DNA from: Stomoxys calcitrans
Taxonomy: Eukaryota; Arthropoda; Insecta; Diptera; Muscidae
NCBI RefSeq assembly: GCF_963082655.1
Contig: NC_081554.1
Span: 56,159,869 to 56,223,868, forward strand
Length of the DNA stretch: 64,000 nt
Reading direction: 5' to 3'
In this document: positions 10,131-21,130 of the stretch, in pieces
Position numbering within the stretch: position 1 is the first letter of the stretch
Layout: each line of letters opens with the position of its first letter
The notes under the pieces: model-generated
Seen by the model: only the letters and a program-made list of their open reading frames with translations
Told to the model about the DNA's origin: nothing
The model's database searches: none
Position numbers and translations under genes: made by a program

Positions 10131-11599
10131 GGATTTTGCGACAACATTGGAGTATTAGCGTGGCTGACTAGCTAGCCATTTATGGATTTCTTTTTGGTGC
10201 TGATTATGGCACCCATTCAGTAAACCCACCTTTGAGTGAGCTCTGGTATGTTTTCAACGATGCTAGCACTAATGGGACATGGGCTAAATCTGTAAGTCGC
10301 AGATTGATCAAGGCCCTGCGGCCGAGTTTCTTACGGGGAATTACGACACTTATCTAAAGTCTGGGAAAACCAGTACTCAAGCTATTGATAGAAGTCCTTA
10401 CAGATCAATGCAAAATCAGGTTTTTGAAGTCACACTAAACTAAGGGAGTATAGGTGTGATGTTGAGGAGAAGTTGATTGAGTATCCTTTGTTTCACTCCA
10501 CTTGAGTATAGTTTGTTTCACTCCACTGCAGCTAAGGGTATAAGGTAAATGACTATGGAGGTACACCTCCTTTCATGTCGGGATTCTCTTTAGTCATATG
10601 TCCCTTTAATCATTCCGGACTACAGTAAGGGCCTGAAATGGCCAATTGGAATGGAAACTGTCTAACGAGGGCTCCACTCTGGAGTAGTCAATAAGAAAGA
10701 CGCATCTTATCATTCAGTTAGAAGTTCAAACGGACATCAATTTTTGATATAAGAAAATTCTCGCCTATGTTTCTTAGTGGAATTATCGTTGGTTATTATT
10801 GCAATCGCATCGAATCGTCCAAAGATAAAGACAAATGTAACCTAGAGTGGAGGCTGTAAAAGATTCGTAACAGACGAATTTAATTTTTTGTTATTCGTTT
10901 TCCCTAATAAATTCAACATTTCTTCCTTGATAAAGCTACAGTCTTCTCAACAAAAAGAATTTTCAAGTTATTCTTGAACTTTGAAAGTTTTTTAACTTTT
11001 TCCCATGAATTTCTAACGAACATTGTTATCCATTGACTTTTACTTTGCTTTATGATTGCTCTGTCATCGTTGTGCATGAAAACAAGTTTATGATAAACAA
11101 TTTTTTTTTGTCCTACAACATGAAATTTCCCAAAATATAAAGTTTCCGAAAACGAAAATAACAACAAAATGAAACAAAGAGAGGCACCATTATTATGATG
11201 ATGAATTGAAAAACAAAATATATTTTCTACCAAAAAAGTTTAATTGCAAATCAGCATTTTTGCTCGAACTTCCTTAAATCCCTGTCCGACTCAGGATAAT
11301 GGACAAGGTTAAACTGAAATAGAAATTTTTGAACAAGTTTTGCATATTAATATTCTTAATGTAAACATATTCCTTTAAATGAAGCATACTTTTAGGAAGC
11401 ATAAAAAAGGCTAGCAAAAACTTTTGCTTTCAGCTTGTGCAACAAGAGGATTGTTTTGAACTATTTTTAACTTTGAGAAAGTTTTGCTAATTTACTCAAA
11501 ATCTCAAAGTATTATAAAATGAAACCATACAAAATACATATGCAATGTAGGACAAAGTTTGGGTTAAGTTGGCTTTTGTTAACGATGGTGATATCAGGG
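10131..11599. other. Intergenic/intron-like sequence, nothing assigned
   Basis: 10240-10700 looks like worn LINE-type sequence (two copies of 'gtttcactccact' at about 10489-10532) but no domain can be named. 10900-11600 is AT-rich. The reverse frame at 10913-11233 (106 codons) has no recognised domain, no splice context and biased composition, so it is not called. Confidence 0.4.
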
Positions 11600-12078
11600 G
11601 CTCCAGAAAGTTAATCTAAAAGTTGTTTTATATGGGAGTTATGCAAATTTGCCTATAAAGGAACAGCGATTAAATTTCTCACATGTCAATGAGTGATGAT
11701 AAGGGACCTCTTTTTTTAGCGGAGTCCGAATGATGTGTCGCAGTATCGCAATGCGACACCTATTTGGAGAGAAGTTCCAGAAAGTAAATCTCAAAACTGG
11801 TAGCTATGCAAATTTACTCATGAACATTCTATTAAGGAACAGGGGTCAAAATTCTCACATATCAATTAGTGATGTCCGATTTTTAATGACAAGCTACCTC
11901 TTTTTTTTAGCCGAAACCGAACGACGTAGGGGAGAAGTTTTGTACATGACATAGTACCTCATAACCTAAGGAGGGGATAACCACCGCTGACAATTGTTTT
12001 CCGATCTTCTGGCCAGGATTCGAAATCAAGCCTTTAGCGTCATAGGTGGACATGCACCGCTGCGCTGCAGTAGTCCCT
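11600..12078 (-). mobile_element. SINE, reverse, with a 174-bp partial tandem duplication
   Basis: The full-length copy is about 11805-12078. It includes the complement of the B box ('ggattcgaaatc' near 12014) and the complement of the A-box region ('catgcaccgctgcgctgcag' at 12050-12069). To its left, 11603-11776 repeats the SINE 3' part plus its flank: 'ccagaaag' occurs at 11603 and 11777, a period of 174 bp. The duplicated piece stops at 'ggagagaagtt' within the SINE. Confidence 0.7.
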
Positions 12079-12344
12079 ATTACAGTTTATGGGAAGGTGT
12101 GAGAGTTGTATTACAATTTATATCTATTCTTAACTCATTTGGTAAGGATGTTAAAAGTCATTACAAAACTTCAAATGTAAAATGTTTGCCCTGTTGGAGA
12201 GGAGTTAGGCTCTCCAGATGCACAACTCTGGAGCTTTTTATATGTGAGTCATATCCAAACATGGAAAGATTTAGTCTATCTATAATCTCAATCCACATAT
12301 GTATCGTCATGAAGGAATAATTTTGGAAAGTGTTGAGCTTTAAT
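12079..12344. other. Unassigned sequence next to the minisatellite
   Basis: It includes a small inverted repeat 'tctccagatgcacaactctggag' (12212-12234). No gene is seen. Confidence 0.35.
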
Positions 12345-12865
12345 ATGGCTATTCGAAAGTTTGTGTGTTTACAAATGACTGAGGGAAGGACGGACGGACA
12401 GACGGACGAATAGACAAACGCACGGATGGACAGACAGACGGATGGACAGACAGACGGATGGACAGACGGACGGAAAGACGGACGGGATATTCGAAAGTTT
12501 GTGTGTTTATATATGACTGAGGGAAGGACGGACGGACAGACGGACGAAAAGACAGACAGATGGACGTATAGACGGACGGATGGACAGATGGACGAATAGA
12601 CAGACGGACGGACGGACGGACCGACGGATGGACGACAGACGGACGGGCAGACGGACGGATGGACAGACAGACGGATGGAAAACGGACAGACGGACGGACG
12701 GACGGACGGACGGACGGACAGACAGACGGACGGACAGACGGACGGACAGACGGACGGACAGACGGACGGACGGACAGACGGACGGACGGACAAACGGACG
12801 GACGGACAAACGGGTGGACGGACAGACGGACGGATGCACAGACGGACGAACGGACAGTGGATAGG
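12345..12865. repeat. GACG/GACA tetranucleotide minisatellite
   Basis: Irregular runs of GGAC, AGAC and GGAT words. Two copies of a longer unit flank the first blocks: 'attcgaaagtttgtgtgttt' at about 12350 and 12489, each followed by 'gactgagggaaggacggacg'. The overlapping open frames on both strands (SVRPSVRP- or DGRTDGRT-type peptides) exist only because the repeat lacks stop codons. It is followed at 12970-13000 by 'aataaaagcgtgctaagttt', the head motif of repeat family II. Confidence 0.9.
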
Positions 12866-13082
12866 ATAGTCGTAAGAACTGACGAAGAGAAGGATTATCG
12901 CACAGCGGGAGGAAATCGGAAAAAACCTAGTACAAAATATTTGTCACAAATCCAAATCATGGATAACAAATAAAAGCGTGCTAAGTTTGGCCGCATTTGA
13001 CAAGTTTTTTTTGAATGCCTTTTTTAATATATAGATAAGCTCCATCAAATTATTGACCGATATCGTTGTTAGAAGTTATAGA

Positions 13083-14590
13083 AAAATACCACCTCCAATG
13101 TCTGGTAAATGGGCAGAGCGATCCCGCTACTAAAGCCTGGAAAGGATCCGAGTTTGGGGGAGTCGTACAGACCGATCTCCCTTCTCTCACCAGTAGCAAA
13201 GACGTTTGAGGCATTACTCCTCCCGAGCCTCGTAGGAGAATTTTGATTCGCCGAGCATCAACATGGATTTCGAAGACTGCTTAGCACAATAACTGCTTGC
13301 CATCACCGCACACATTTGACGTGTCTACAATCAACCTAGGCCATGTAATAGGACGGTCCTCGTGGCACTGGACCTATCGAAGGCATTCGACGCTGTCAGC
13401 CATGCCAAACAATTTGAAGATATCGCCAACACATCTCTCCTGCCAGGCCTGAAATGCTGGGTCGCGAATTATCTGTGTGGTCGCCAGTCATTTGTGGAAT
13501 TTAGGGATAAGAATTAGAAGTTCCGTAGCGTGAAATAGGGAGTTCCCCAAGGCGGGGTAAAATCTCTGGATCTCTCCATTCCACCCCCTCCTGACGGCAT
13601 AGAGATCGTATCATACGCGGTCGATTGTATGATCATGTCATCAGGCCCCCACCTATTGTGGACATTTGCGATAAGTTGAACGTCTACCTCATCGAACTTG
13701 CTACTCATGAAGTTATACGCCACCAAATCTTCAACCACATTGTTCACTACAAATACGCTTGAGGTGAGTGCCGAGCTGACTGTGATGGTCGATGGAGAAA
13801 CGATTCCAACCATCAAGTGTCTTAAAATACTTGGCGTCACATTTGGCAGTTTCCCATATGCCATAGCAATTTTCGTTAAAGTCAAAAGTAGAAACAAGGT
13901 CCTCAAATAACTTGCCGGCATCACTTGGGTGGCTGACAAAGTAATCTTGTTGACCACGTACACAGCAATCTGTGGTAGATTATGCAGCGCTAGTGTGGTC
14001 TCGTCAGCCATGTGACACGCAGAGGAATAAAAATCAGATTTGTCAGAATGCCGCTCTTCGAAATGCGACGTGATGTCTCATCAGTTCTCATGTGGGCCAC
14101 CTCCATCAGAAGGCAAAGATCCTACCAGTGCGAAGACAGAACTACTTGTTGTCTAAGTCCATCCAAATCATTATCTTGTGGATAGATATCCATCGCCCTG
14201 AAGCCTTAAGGTAGCTCTACATGATCTGGAGCGTGAGGTTCATGGCTGCAAGAGAGAATCTCTAGATCAAGCGGAAACCATTGAGCACTTGCTGTGTTCA
14301 TGTCCTCCGGGTCTGCAGGGACGTGGGCTCTCCTTTCTGGGGAGCCGTTTCTTCTATGATCTGGGTGAATTTGCGAACGTACCTCTGGTAGGTCTCCTGA
14401 CATTTATTGAAGGAACAGGATGGTTCCGACTGGGGGTGCCATAAGCTCCGGCGTAGGTACATCCGTGCTTTCGTAGGGATGATCGTTTCTTTAAACGCCC
14501 GCTCGGGTTCTGTTTTTCTTTTATTCGAGTATAAACTCTACTCCGAGGTCTCAGTTCTTCTTTCTCTTCCCTTTCCCAAAAACAAATAAT
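13083..14590 (+). mobile_element. Jockey-like LINE: RT domain to 3' end (pseudogene)
   Basis: The RT reads (with shifts) SLTSSKDV at 13180, the block 'ctcgtggcactggacctatcgaaggcattcga' (VALDLSKAFDAV, 13357-13395), and FRSVK-GVPQGG at 13530-13556. Next comes SYAVDC at 13611-13628. Jockey-type elements have YADDC here, so one catalytic Asp has become Val. The thumb follows (SSTTLFTTNTLEVSAELTVM, ILGVTFG, 13709-13850), and the C-terminal zinc-finger region reads ETIEHLLCSCPP at about 14277-14312. The last ~55 codons (ending GTGWFRLGVP, stop 14442-14444) are intact. The 3'UTR runs to about 14590. A GC-rich codon bias sets it off from the flanks. Confidence 0.88.
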
Positions 14591-14635
14591 TTTGGAAGTC
14601 GGACCACAAACGAAGATTTAACAGCCCCAACAAAA

Positions 14636-14813
14636 TTTCGAAATTCCAAGGTGACCACTTGTAGGGGCCTGCCAAAGAGCGCTCGGACAACCTATGGCCT
14701 TGAAATTTTTAACACGACCCCAGCTCTAATCGTTTCAATTTTCAAAGAAATATCTCTATCCGTTCTCACACGGCATATTGTTTACTAGTTTTTTTTTAAT
14801 TTTCTCCCACTGT
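14636..14813 (+). mobile_element. TIR element (hAT-like), right end only
   Basis: The right-end markers of the 8338-8773 element are present: 'ccagctctaatcgtttcaat', 'aatatctctatccgttctca', 'actagtttttttttaatttt' and CTCCCACTGTG at about 14806. The left end is missing. A short 'gacggacggacagagagatg' tract follows at 14836. Confidence 0.65.
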
Positions 14814-16482
14814 GTGAGGGTTGGCCTCACAGATAGACGGACGGACAGAGAGATGGCAAAACAGACGGAAATAGACTTAGCATTTTGTAGGATTTTAAGA
14901 CAGTATTGAGGAAAAACGAAGTTTCTAAACCTTTTCCTCCATCTTGTGGTGGATGTTTTTAATCGCAATAACATTTGTCCCCCTCCGGAAATCTTTAAAA
15001 TAATCCCCTCAAACCATTTAAGCGACATTAAATGCACATAACCCCTTTTCTGGGGAATATAAACTAGTTGCCATATCTTGGCGTTAAGATCATTATTAAA
15101 TAATAATTTCTGTCACTTTGCTTGCCATACCCACCAGGCAAGAGTTTGCACTTAAAACCTCAACGGAAACCAGCGAAAAGTTATTTTTCTCACGTACTTT
15201 AGGAAAATTAACATCTGGAGAGTATTTAAATAAACATTTTCTTAGGAAAATCATGGCATTCCCATCATACATGGCATGGGGAAACAAAGCATGCCAAGCA
15301 TGTGAGTGAGTGTATGTGAAAAAGATAACAATTTGGAAACTTTGAATTTTTCCATAGGTTAGGGGGGGGGAAGGTTTGTGAAGTTGAAAGTTGTCAGGTT
15401 GGGAATGTGCTCAGTAGCCCAATAAGCACCGAAAATATTCTGCTTATATGGGCTACGATGCCAAAGAAATATTTTCTATTTGCCTTAAAAATATGCTTTT
15501 GAAATTATATGAATATTAAGTATGTATATAACAAGGTATACTTTTAGGGGTTAAATAAGTGCCCGAGTACAAAAACACCATACTACTCTTGTGGGGGGGG
15601 GGGCAAGCTCTTGGATAATTAAAGAGTGCAAGCATGATTATATTTCAGTTTAAAGCATGTGTGTGTTCACAAAAGCCAACACTCTTTGCTAAACTTTTTT
15701 CGTTTTGTAGCATAATTTTAGGGTGGTGTTGTTAACAACTTTGAGTATATGCGTATGGTGCAAGCAGGCATTCTGGCTGCCTCAGTATTCACCAAAGAGC
15801 TTTCCAGCATAAGTCGGAAAATATGTTTTTGAGCTGACTTCTTTATGAGACCTCAGCAGCAATGCTGCTCTTATGGCATGTTATATCAAACAAGACAGAA
15901 AAATGTCACATGAATTTTGTTTTTTTTTTTCAACTTAAGCCGCAATGCTTGGCTTTAATCAAAAAAAAAAGTTAAGATTGCTTTAATGGTACTCGTTTTT
16001 TTTTTTTGTCTTTTTGGAAAAAATTATATGACATACTTAAATATAACAAATTTAACATGAATGCTCATTTACTGTTTCATAAACTTAAGGTTTGTTAGGT
16101 TTTGTTTCTTGCCGCGGAATGGGGTCATCTCAACTTTTATGTTCTTTGAGTAGGCGCCTAAAAGCCACACATACTGCCGGCAATTAGGTGCACATATTGC
16201 CGCCCTTGTTAAAATGGCAATTTCGATAAGCAGCTTTTATGAGGGGGGCTTTAAGAAAGGATTTTTCAAGGATAATTGGCGAAATTATTTTGTTTGAGTG
16301 TATCATAAAAGTATCACCTTTCTCACAAAAACGTTGCTCTTAAAAAAACGAAAATTTTATTATACCCCGCATGTGGGTCGTATAAGTCAGGGCAAAAAAA
16401 AATAAATATTTGTATTGGAAATTTGATGGAATAAATCGATAAGAATTTGATTTTTATTAACGCAGACTGTGTAAAGAGTGCT
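14814..16482. other. AT-rich intron-like sequence without a gene
   Basis: It contains mononucleotide runs (G9-G13 at about 15362-15371 and 15591-15603; several A and T runs at 15920-16010). Short open frames on both strands at 15096-15309 overlap one another and have no recognised domain. No exon with convincing splice sites was found. Confidence 0.5.
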
Positions 16483-16546
16483 CCGGTAGCTGAGCTGATA
16501 GCGTGCTAGGGTCTTGCAAGGGTCGTGTGTTCGATTTGCCAACAGA
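16483..16546 (+). repeat. tRNA-like segment (SINE-type head) 1
   Basis: 'gtagctgagctgatagcgtg' at 16487-16503 resembles a pol III A box (TRGCNNAGYNGG type). 'cgtgtgttcgatttgcc' at 16524-16541 resembles a degenerate B box (GGTTCGANNCC). Spacing is about right for a tRNA. It is joined directly, through 'aacagaagacaaacttttct', to LINE family-B1 coding sequence. No complete cloverleaf can be drawn, so it is not called a functional tRNA. Confidence 0.45.
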
Positions 16547-17440
16547 AGACAAACTTTTCTTATTTGGTCTGATGTGGGCCTTCTACTCCTGCAGAAGGAT
16601 GTTCGGTAGAAAGTGGAGAGTTAGCCAGAAGATGATATGCTGGATAAATACGACCATTGTGAGACCAGTGCTGACATATAAAGCACTGATATACTGGAAG
16701 AGTGTGGAGAAGAGTACTCGGAAGGAACTTCGAAAAGTACAGAGACTGGCTAGCTTCGGTATCACAAGGGCGTTAAGATCCATACCGCAGGCGCGTCTGA
16801 AGGTTCAGCATAACCTTCAGACCCGCCTGCGGTATTTACAAAACCTATTGAGGTATATTCGGGGCTGTGCTACTAACGTAGCCCTTAGGCTGTTTGAACT
16901 TGACATGCTGAGAGAAGGCAAACACGGCCAGTGCTCCATTCTGAGTGTCATGGATGCAGGAGATAGGCTGAGGAGGGTCTTAGACTACCTGGCACCAAGA
17001 CCGATTCGGGAAAGATTGTTCCTGATTCGCTTTGCCGAAGGGAGAAGTAGAAGACGGATGCTGTGTATGCGCTGGATGAGATCTCAGTCTTCACTGACGG
17101 CTCCAGGTTGGAGCCAAGGGGTTTACTCGGGCATACTTGACATCGGTATGTCTGTAAGATTGGCAGACAAGTGAACGATCTTTCAGAGATGGTCTGTGTC
17201 ATTAATTTGGCCGCAAAGGAAATCCGGAGCAAGAACCTGCCACGTTCGAAACTCAGGATATATGTGAAAGGTTTGGCGGCCATCAAGGCCTTGAGCTCAA
17301 GGACGATGAGGTCTAAGTTCGTAGCGGAGTGTTTGGAGGGCCCCAACGGGCTCCTAACATTATTTTGGGCAGGACATTGTAATGGGCTGGTTTCCTGGAC
17401 ACATCAGTGTTCTGGGAAGTGAAAGGGCGGATGAGTATGC
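16547..17440 (+). mobile_element. LINE family B1: thumb and RNase H region
   Basis: The frame 16503-17174 reads AFYSCRRMFGRKWRVSQKMI, TTIVRPVLTYKALIYWKSVE, RKVQRLASFGITRALRSIPQ, GCATNVALRLFELDMLREGK and DAGDRLRRVLDYLAPRP. This is the RT thumb to RNase H connection seen in I/R1/Loa-type LINEs. The RNase H part follows from 17095 with frame changes (AAIKALSSRTMRSKFVAECL at 17278-17336; the GHCNG / VSWTHQ region at 17366-17405). The usual PGHxG motif is broken. An internal inverted repeat ('aaggttcagcataaccttcagacc', 16800-16825) marks a small local duplication. Confidence 0.85.
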
Positions 17441-17500
17441 AGGTAACGTACTAGGATTATAAATACAATGGTCATGGGTTCGACTTCCCAACAGAAACAA
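17441..17500 (+). repeat. tRNA-like segment (SINE-type head) 2
   Basis: 'catgggttcgacttccc' at about 17473-17490 is a B-box-like element. It is followed by 'aacagaaacaaaacttttct', the same joiner as at 16540-16562, and then the same LINE block. The A-box side is eroded. Confidence 0.4.
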
Positions 17501-17876
17501 AACTTTTCTTATCTGGTCTGATGTACGCCTTCTACTCCTGCAGAAGGATGTTTGATAGGAAGTGGAGAGTTAGCCCGAAGATGATATGCTGGATGTAAAC
17601 GGCCACCGTGAGACCAGTGCTGACATATGGAGCACTGGCGTGGTGGAAGGTAGTGTAGAAGAGTGCACGGACCAATGAACTTCGAAAGGCACAGAGACTG
17701 CCTATCGAAGATGATATGCTGGATGTTTACGGCCATTGTAAGACCAGTGCTGACACTAGGAGCACTGGCATAGAGGATGGCTGTGGAGAAGAGTACACGG
17801 ACCAATGAACTTCAAAAGGCACATAGACCGCCTAACGTCAGGATCATAGGGGCGTTTAAATTCACACTGCAGGCAG
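17501..17876 (+). mobile_element. LINE family B1: thumb fragment with 129-bp internal duplication
   Basis: A second copy of the 'ggtctgatgt.cgccttctac' block at 17514. The segment 'gaagatgatatgctggatgt' with its downstream 'gagaccagtgctgacat' occurs at 17577 and again at 17707 (period about 129 bp). A further remnant 'gactgcctatcgaagatgat' is at 20381. No intact frame remains. Confidence 0.75.
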
Positions 17877-18560
17877 GTCTGAATTTATAATCTGGATGTA
17901 GGAGGTAGGCTGAGTAGGGTCTCAGACTACCTGTCGCGAAGACCGACTCGGGAAAGGTTGTTCCGGATTTGCTTTCTTGGAAAGAGGGAGCGGGAGGCGG
18001 ATGCTGTGTGTGAGTTGCATGAAACCTCAGTCTTCTCTAGCGTCTGCAGGATGGAGCCAGGAACGGGACTGACACTTACCCGCAGATACTTCACATCGGT
18101 ATGCCAGCAGGTCTGAATTTACAATCTTGATGGAGCAGGTAGGCTGAGTAGGGTCTGAGACTACCTGTCGCGGAGACCGACTCGGAAAAGGTTGTTCCGG
18201 ATTTGCTTTCACGGAAAGAGGGAGTGGGAGGCGGATGCTGTGTGTGAGTTGCATGAGACCTCAGTCTTCTGTAGCGACTGCAGGATGGAGCCAGGGACGG
18301 GACTGACACTTACCCATCGGTATGCCAGCAGGTCTGAATTTACAATCTGGATGTAGGAGGTAGGCTGAGTAGGGTCTCAGACTACCTGTCGCGGAGACCG
18401 ACTCGGGAAAGGTTGTTCCGGATTTGCTTTCTCAGAAAGAGGTAGTGGGAGGCGGATGCTGTGTGTGAGTTGCATGAGACATCAGTCTTCTCTAGCGACT
18501 CCAGGATGGAGCCAGGGACGAGACTGACACTTACCCGCAGATACTTCACATCGGTATGCC
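17877..18560 (+). repeat. Tandem triplication of a LINE-internal segment (~221-234 bp units)
   Basis: 'gtctgaatttacaatct' starts units at 17879, 18111 and 18332. Each unit runs through 'ggctgagtagggtctcagac', 'gaccgactcgggaaaggttg', 'gtgtgagttgcatgagacct' and 'ggagccagggacgggactga', then ends near 'catcggtatgcca'. The encoded segment is the DAGxRLSRVSDYL to SSLxTPGWSQG part of the LINE, i.e. the RT/RNase H junction. The units differ by small indels and substitutions. Confidence 0.85.
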
Positions 18561-19725
18561 AGTTAAACTGCCGGACCAGTTTACGAACTTTCTGTTACAG
18601 GTCTGAAATTTCTTTTCCTTTGGCTGCAAAGGAGATCTGAATGATGGACCTGCCACCTTTGAAACAGACTACTTGTCGCCGAGTCCCATTCGGGAAAGGT
18701 TGTTGCGGATTTGCTTTCCCGAAAAGGAGAAGAGGACGGCAGATGCTGTGTTGTTGTGTTGCATGAGACCTCCGTCTTCTCTAGCGGCTCCAGAAGGGAG
18801 CCATGGATGGGACTGACGCTTACTCGGAGACACTTGATATCGGTATGTCAGTTAGACAGCCGAAAAAGTTTGGGAACTTTCAGTCAGAGGTCTGAAATTT
18901 CCTTTGCGTTGGCTGCAAAGGAGATGTGAAGGATGGATCTACCACCTTTGAAGCTCAGCACATATGTAAACAGTATGGCGGCCCTCAAAGTCTTTAATTC
19001 GAAGACGATGAGATGGAAGTAATGGGGGCCCGAACACAGGACGTTGTGTTGAGCTGGGTTCAACGGTATTCTGGGAAATGAAAGGGCGGATGTTTTTGCC
19101 AAGTGCGAGTTCTTCTAGGCGATGAGGTCGAAGTGCGTGGTGTAGTGATGGGGGCCCAAACGGGCACCTGGCTCAGGACGTTGTGTTGGCTGGTTTCCCG
19201 GAAATGTGTTCTGGAAAATGATGGGGTGGATGATTTTGTCAGGGGAGAGTCCTCCAATGCAAATAGACCTGTGGCCGGACTAGCTCACGTGCCATATGTC
19301 GACCTACTGAACATAGTAGAGAAGATGGCCAGTGCGGAGGCGGTGGCCGGAAGAAATTCTTGGGTTGGATGTCGGTTTGCCAGGACACTCTGGCCAGCTG
19401 TTGTCCAGAAAAGGAGGAGAAAACTGTTGGCCCATGAGAAGCGTCACTAAGTATGATAGCAGGAGTCATAACCGGACACTGTGGGATAGACCATATGGCC
19501 GCGCGCATGGAAGACCCGCACGTCGATTACTGTGGACGCCTTCTTGATGAGGATGACGAAGAGACGATCGACGCTATGGACGCTGTCTAGATGGGGATGA
19601 GGAAAACCTGTTTTGCTTATGCCCGGGTCTACATAAGCATAGATTTTCCACCCTAGGGTGACGGTTTTTCTCCGATCTTGACGAAGTTTGCAGATTTGTC
19701 TCTGTGGAGTCTGCTCAGATAAGAC
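18561..19725 (+). mobile_element. LINE family B1: RNase H to C-terminal part, several decayed copies
   Basis: RNase H-type blocks occur twice: at 18595-18660 and 18890-18970 ('ttggctgcaaaggagat', 'atggatctaccacctttgaa'). There are also two versions of the 'gatgaggtcgaagtgcgt' / 'ggttcaacggtattctggga' segment, at 18990-19090 and 19120-19215. At 19575-19725 the C-terminal block reads ENLFCLCPGLHKHRF and RFFSDLDEVCRF, i.e. the zinc-knuckle region. All are frameshifted. Confidence 0.75.
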
Positions 19726-20584
19726 GGGTTTTATTCGACGAGGGAAGCAATGAAATCTTCAACATGATGTTATGCAGACGCAAGAGTACCAATACTTGGC
19801 ACGCTGCCAGTAAATAATTGAGTAAGTGGGGGCTCGGCCGTGTACGGTACATTGGATGTTTACGGCTGTTATTCGGCGGATAAACGCCAATGTATGTCTG
19901 GTATGTCATCGGCTTCTGGACAACTGTGGCCTCAGCAAGATGATACAGGGTAAAAGGTACAGCCGCCGACAGAGACCTGTAGACGTATACATTGAGCGTG
20001 TGACATCGAAAATTAAGCTGAGACTGGGAAATTAAGTACCAGTCGCTCCCCAATATTTTGGGTGTATTCTTCTTTCTGTTGGGAGATGGAAATGTAATGT
20101 GGCGGCATGCTATATGCGACGCGTCTGATTATCGACCAGTGAGTCCTGCCTTGCTGACGGGTTGAACGTCGTTTTCCGGAAAAGGGTTCTCTGCGCTGGA
20201 GATATCCTGTCCTTACCGTCACCTTCTGTATATGGAACAGTTTTCATTGAAATCTTTGGATACATAAGTCTTATGGAGGCTCGCAGCGTCTTTTAGCTAG
20301 AGATTTTCGCAATTCTGAAAGACGATGTGAATGCAGTAGCTGCGGTCCGTTTAGACTGCCAAGGTATACGTGGACAGTGAGACTGCCTATCGAAGATGAT
20401 ATGCTGGATGTGAGGTAGCCTTCAAGGCTCTAGCGATGGGTCATGTGAGGTTGAGATTGGTTTGAAGAGGGTCACTGATTGGCGCAGATCGTGCTACGGA
20501 ATCAGTGAACCCTTCATCCATTGCACAATCTATCCGAGGAGCATACATTGCGTCGTGGGACAGAACCGACAAAAATAGTAATAA
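19726..20584 (+). mobile_element. Further LINE-derived fragments
   Basis: 19826-20035 keeps a 69-codon frame with a VDVYIERVTSKIKLRLG stretch, matching the IEVYIKGCAAKVALRLRELG block of the family-B1 thumb. 20376-20410 repeats 'gagactgcctatcgaagatg'. The rest is too worn to assign. Confidence 0.5.
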
Positions 20585-20815
20585 ATATGCCATTTGAGAA
20601 TGGATAGAGATAACTCTTTTGAAATGTTCACGTGCTAAATTTCAAGACCCTAGCTGGTCCGGGCGCTTCTTGGCAGGGCCCTAAAGTTGTCCAGTTCGTC
20701 ATTTTGGGTATTTTGAAAAATTGTTCTGTGGACTGCCAAATCTTCAGTTGTGATGAGATTTTCAAAATTCTCTTTTTTCTAGATAGTGCTCAGCTGCGGC
20801 CTGACATCACCACCT
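20585..20815 (+). mobile_element. TIR element (hAT-like), left part
   Basis: 'gagaatggatagagataact', then 'cttttgaaatgttcacgtgc', followed by interior blocks shared with 8400-8500 ('gaaaaattgttctgtggact', 'gccaaatcttcagttgtgat', 'tagatagtgctca'). The right end is missing. Confidence 0.6.
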
Positions 20816-20894
20816 GAGCTTCTGGATCTTTGAAGTCCATTCTAAATCTGGGCTCTAGATCTGCTGCAGACAACCAACCGTCTAGTGGATAATA

Positions 20895-21130
20895 TTGGGT
20901 TGCCCAAAAAGTAATTGCGGATTTTTTAAAAGAAAGTAAATGCTTTTTTAATAAAACTTAGAATGAACTTTAATCAAATATACTTTTTTTACACTTTTTT
21001 CCTAAAGCAAGCTAAAAGTAACAGCTGATAACTGACAGAAGAAAGAATGCAATTACAGAGTCACAAGCTGTGAAAAAATTGGCAACGCCGACTATATGAA
21101 AAATCCGCAATTACTTTTTGGGCAACCCAA
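20895..21130 (+). mobile_element. Mariner-type MITE, copy 2
   Basis: 236 bp with TTGGGTTGCCCAAAAAGTAA at the left and its complement at the right, flanked by TA on both sides. It lies just beyond the partial TIR element. Same orientation as copy 1. Confidence 0.95.

Noticed and set aside
10913..11233. 106-codon reverse frame
   Set aside because: No recognised domain and no splice context in AT-rich sequence; most likely chance.
12161..12973. Overlapping repeat-peptide frames around the first minisatellite
   Set aside because: Same artefact as above: a stop-free simple repeat read in all frames.
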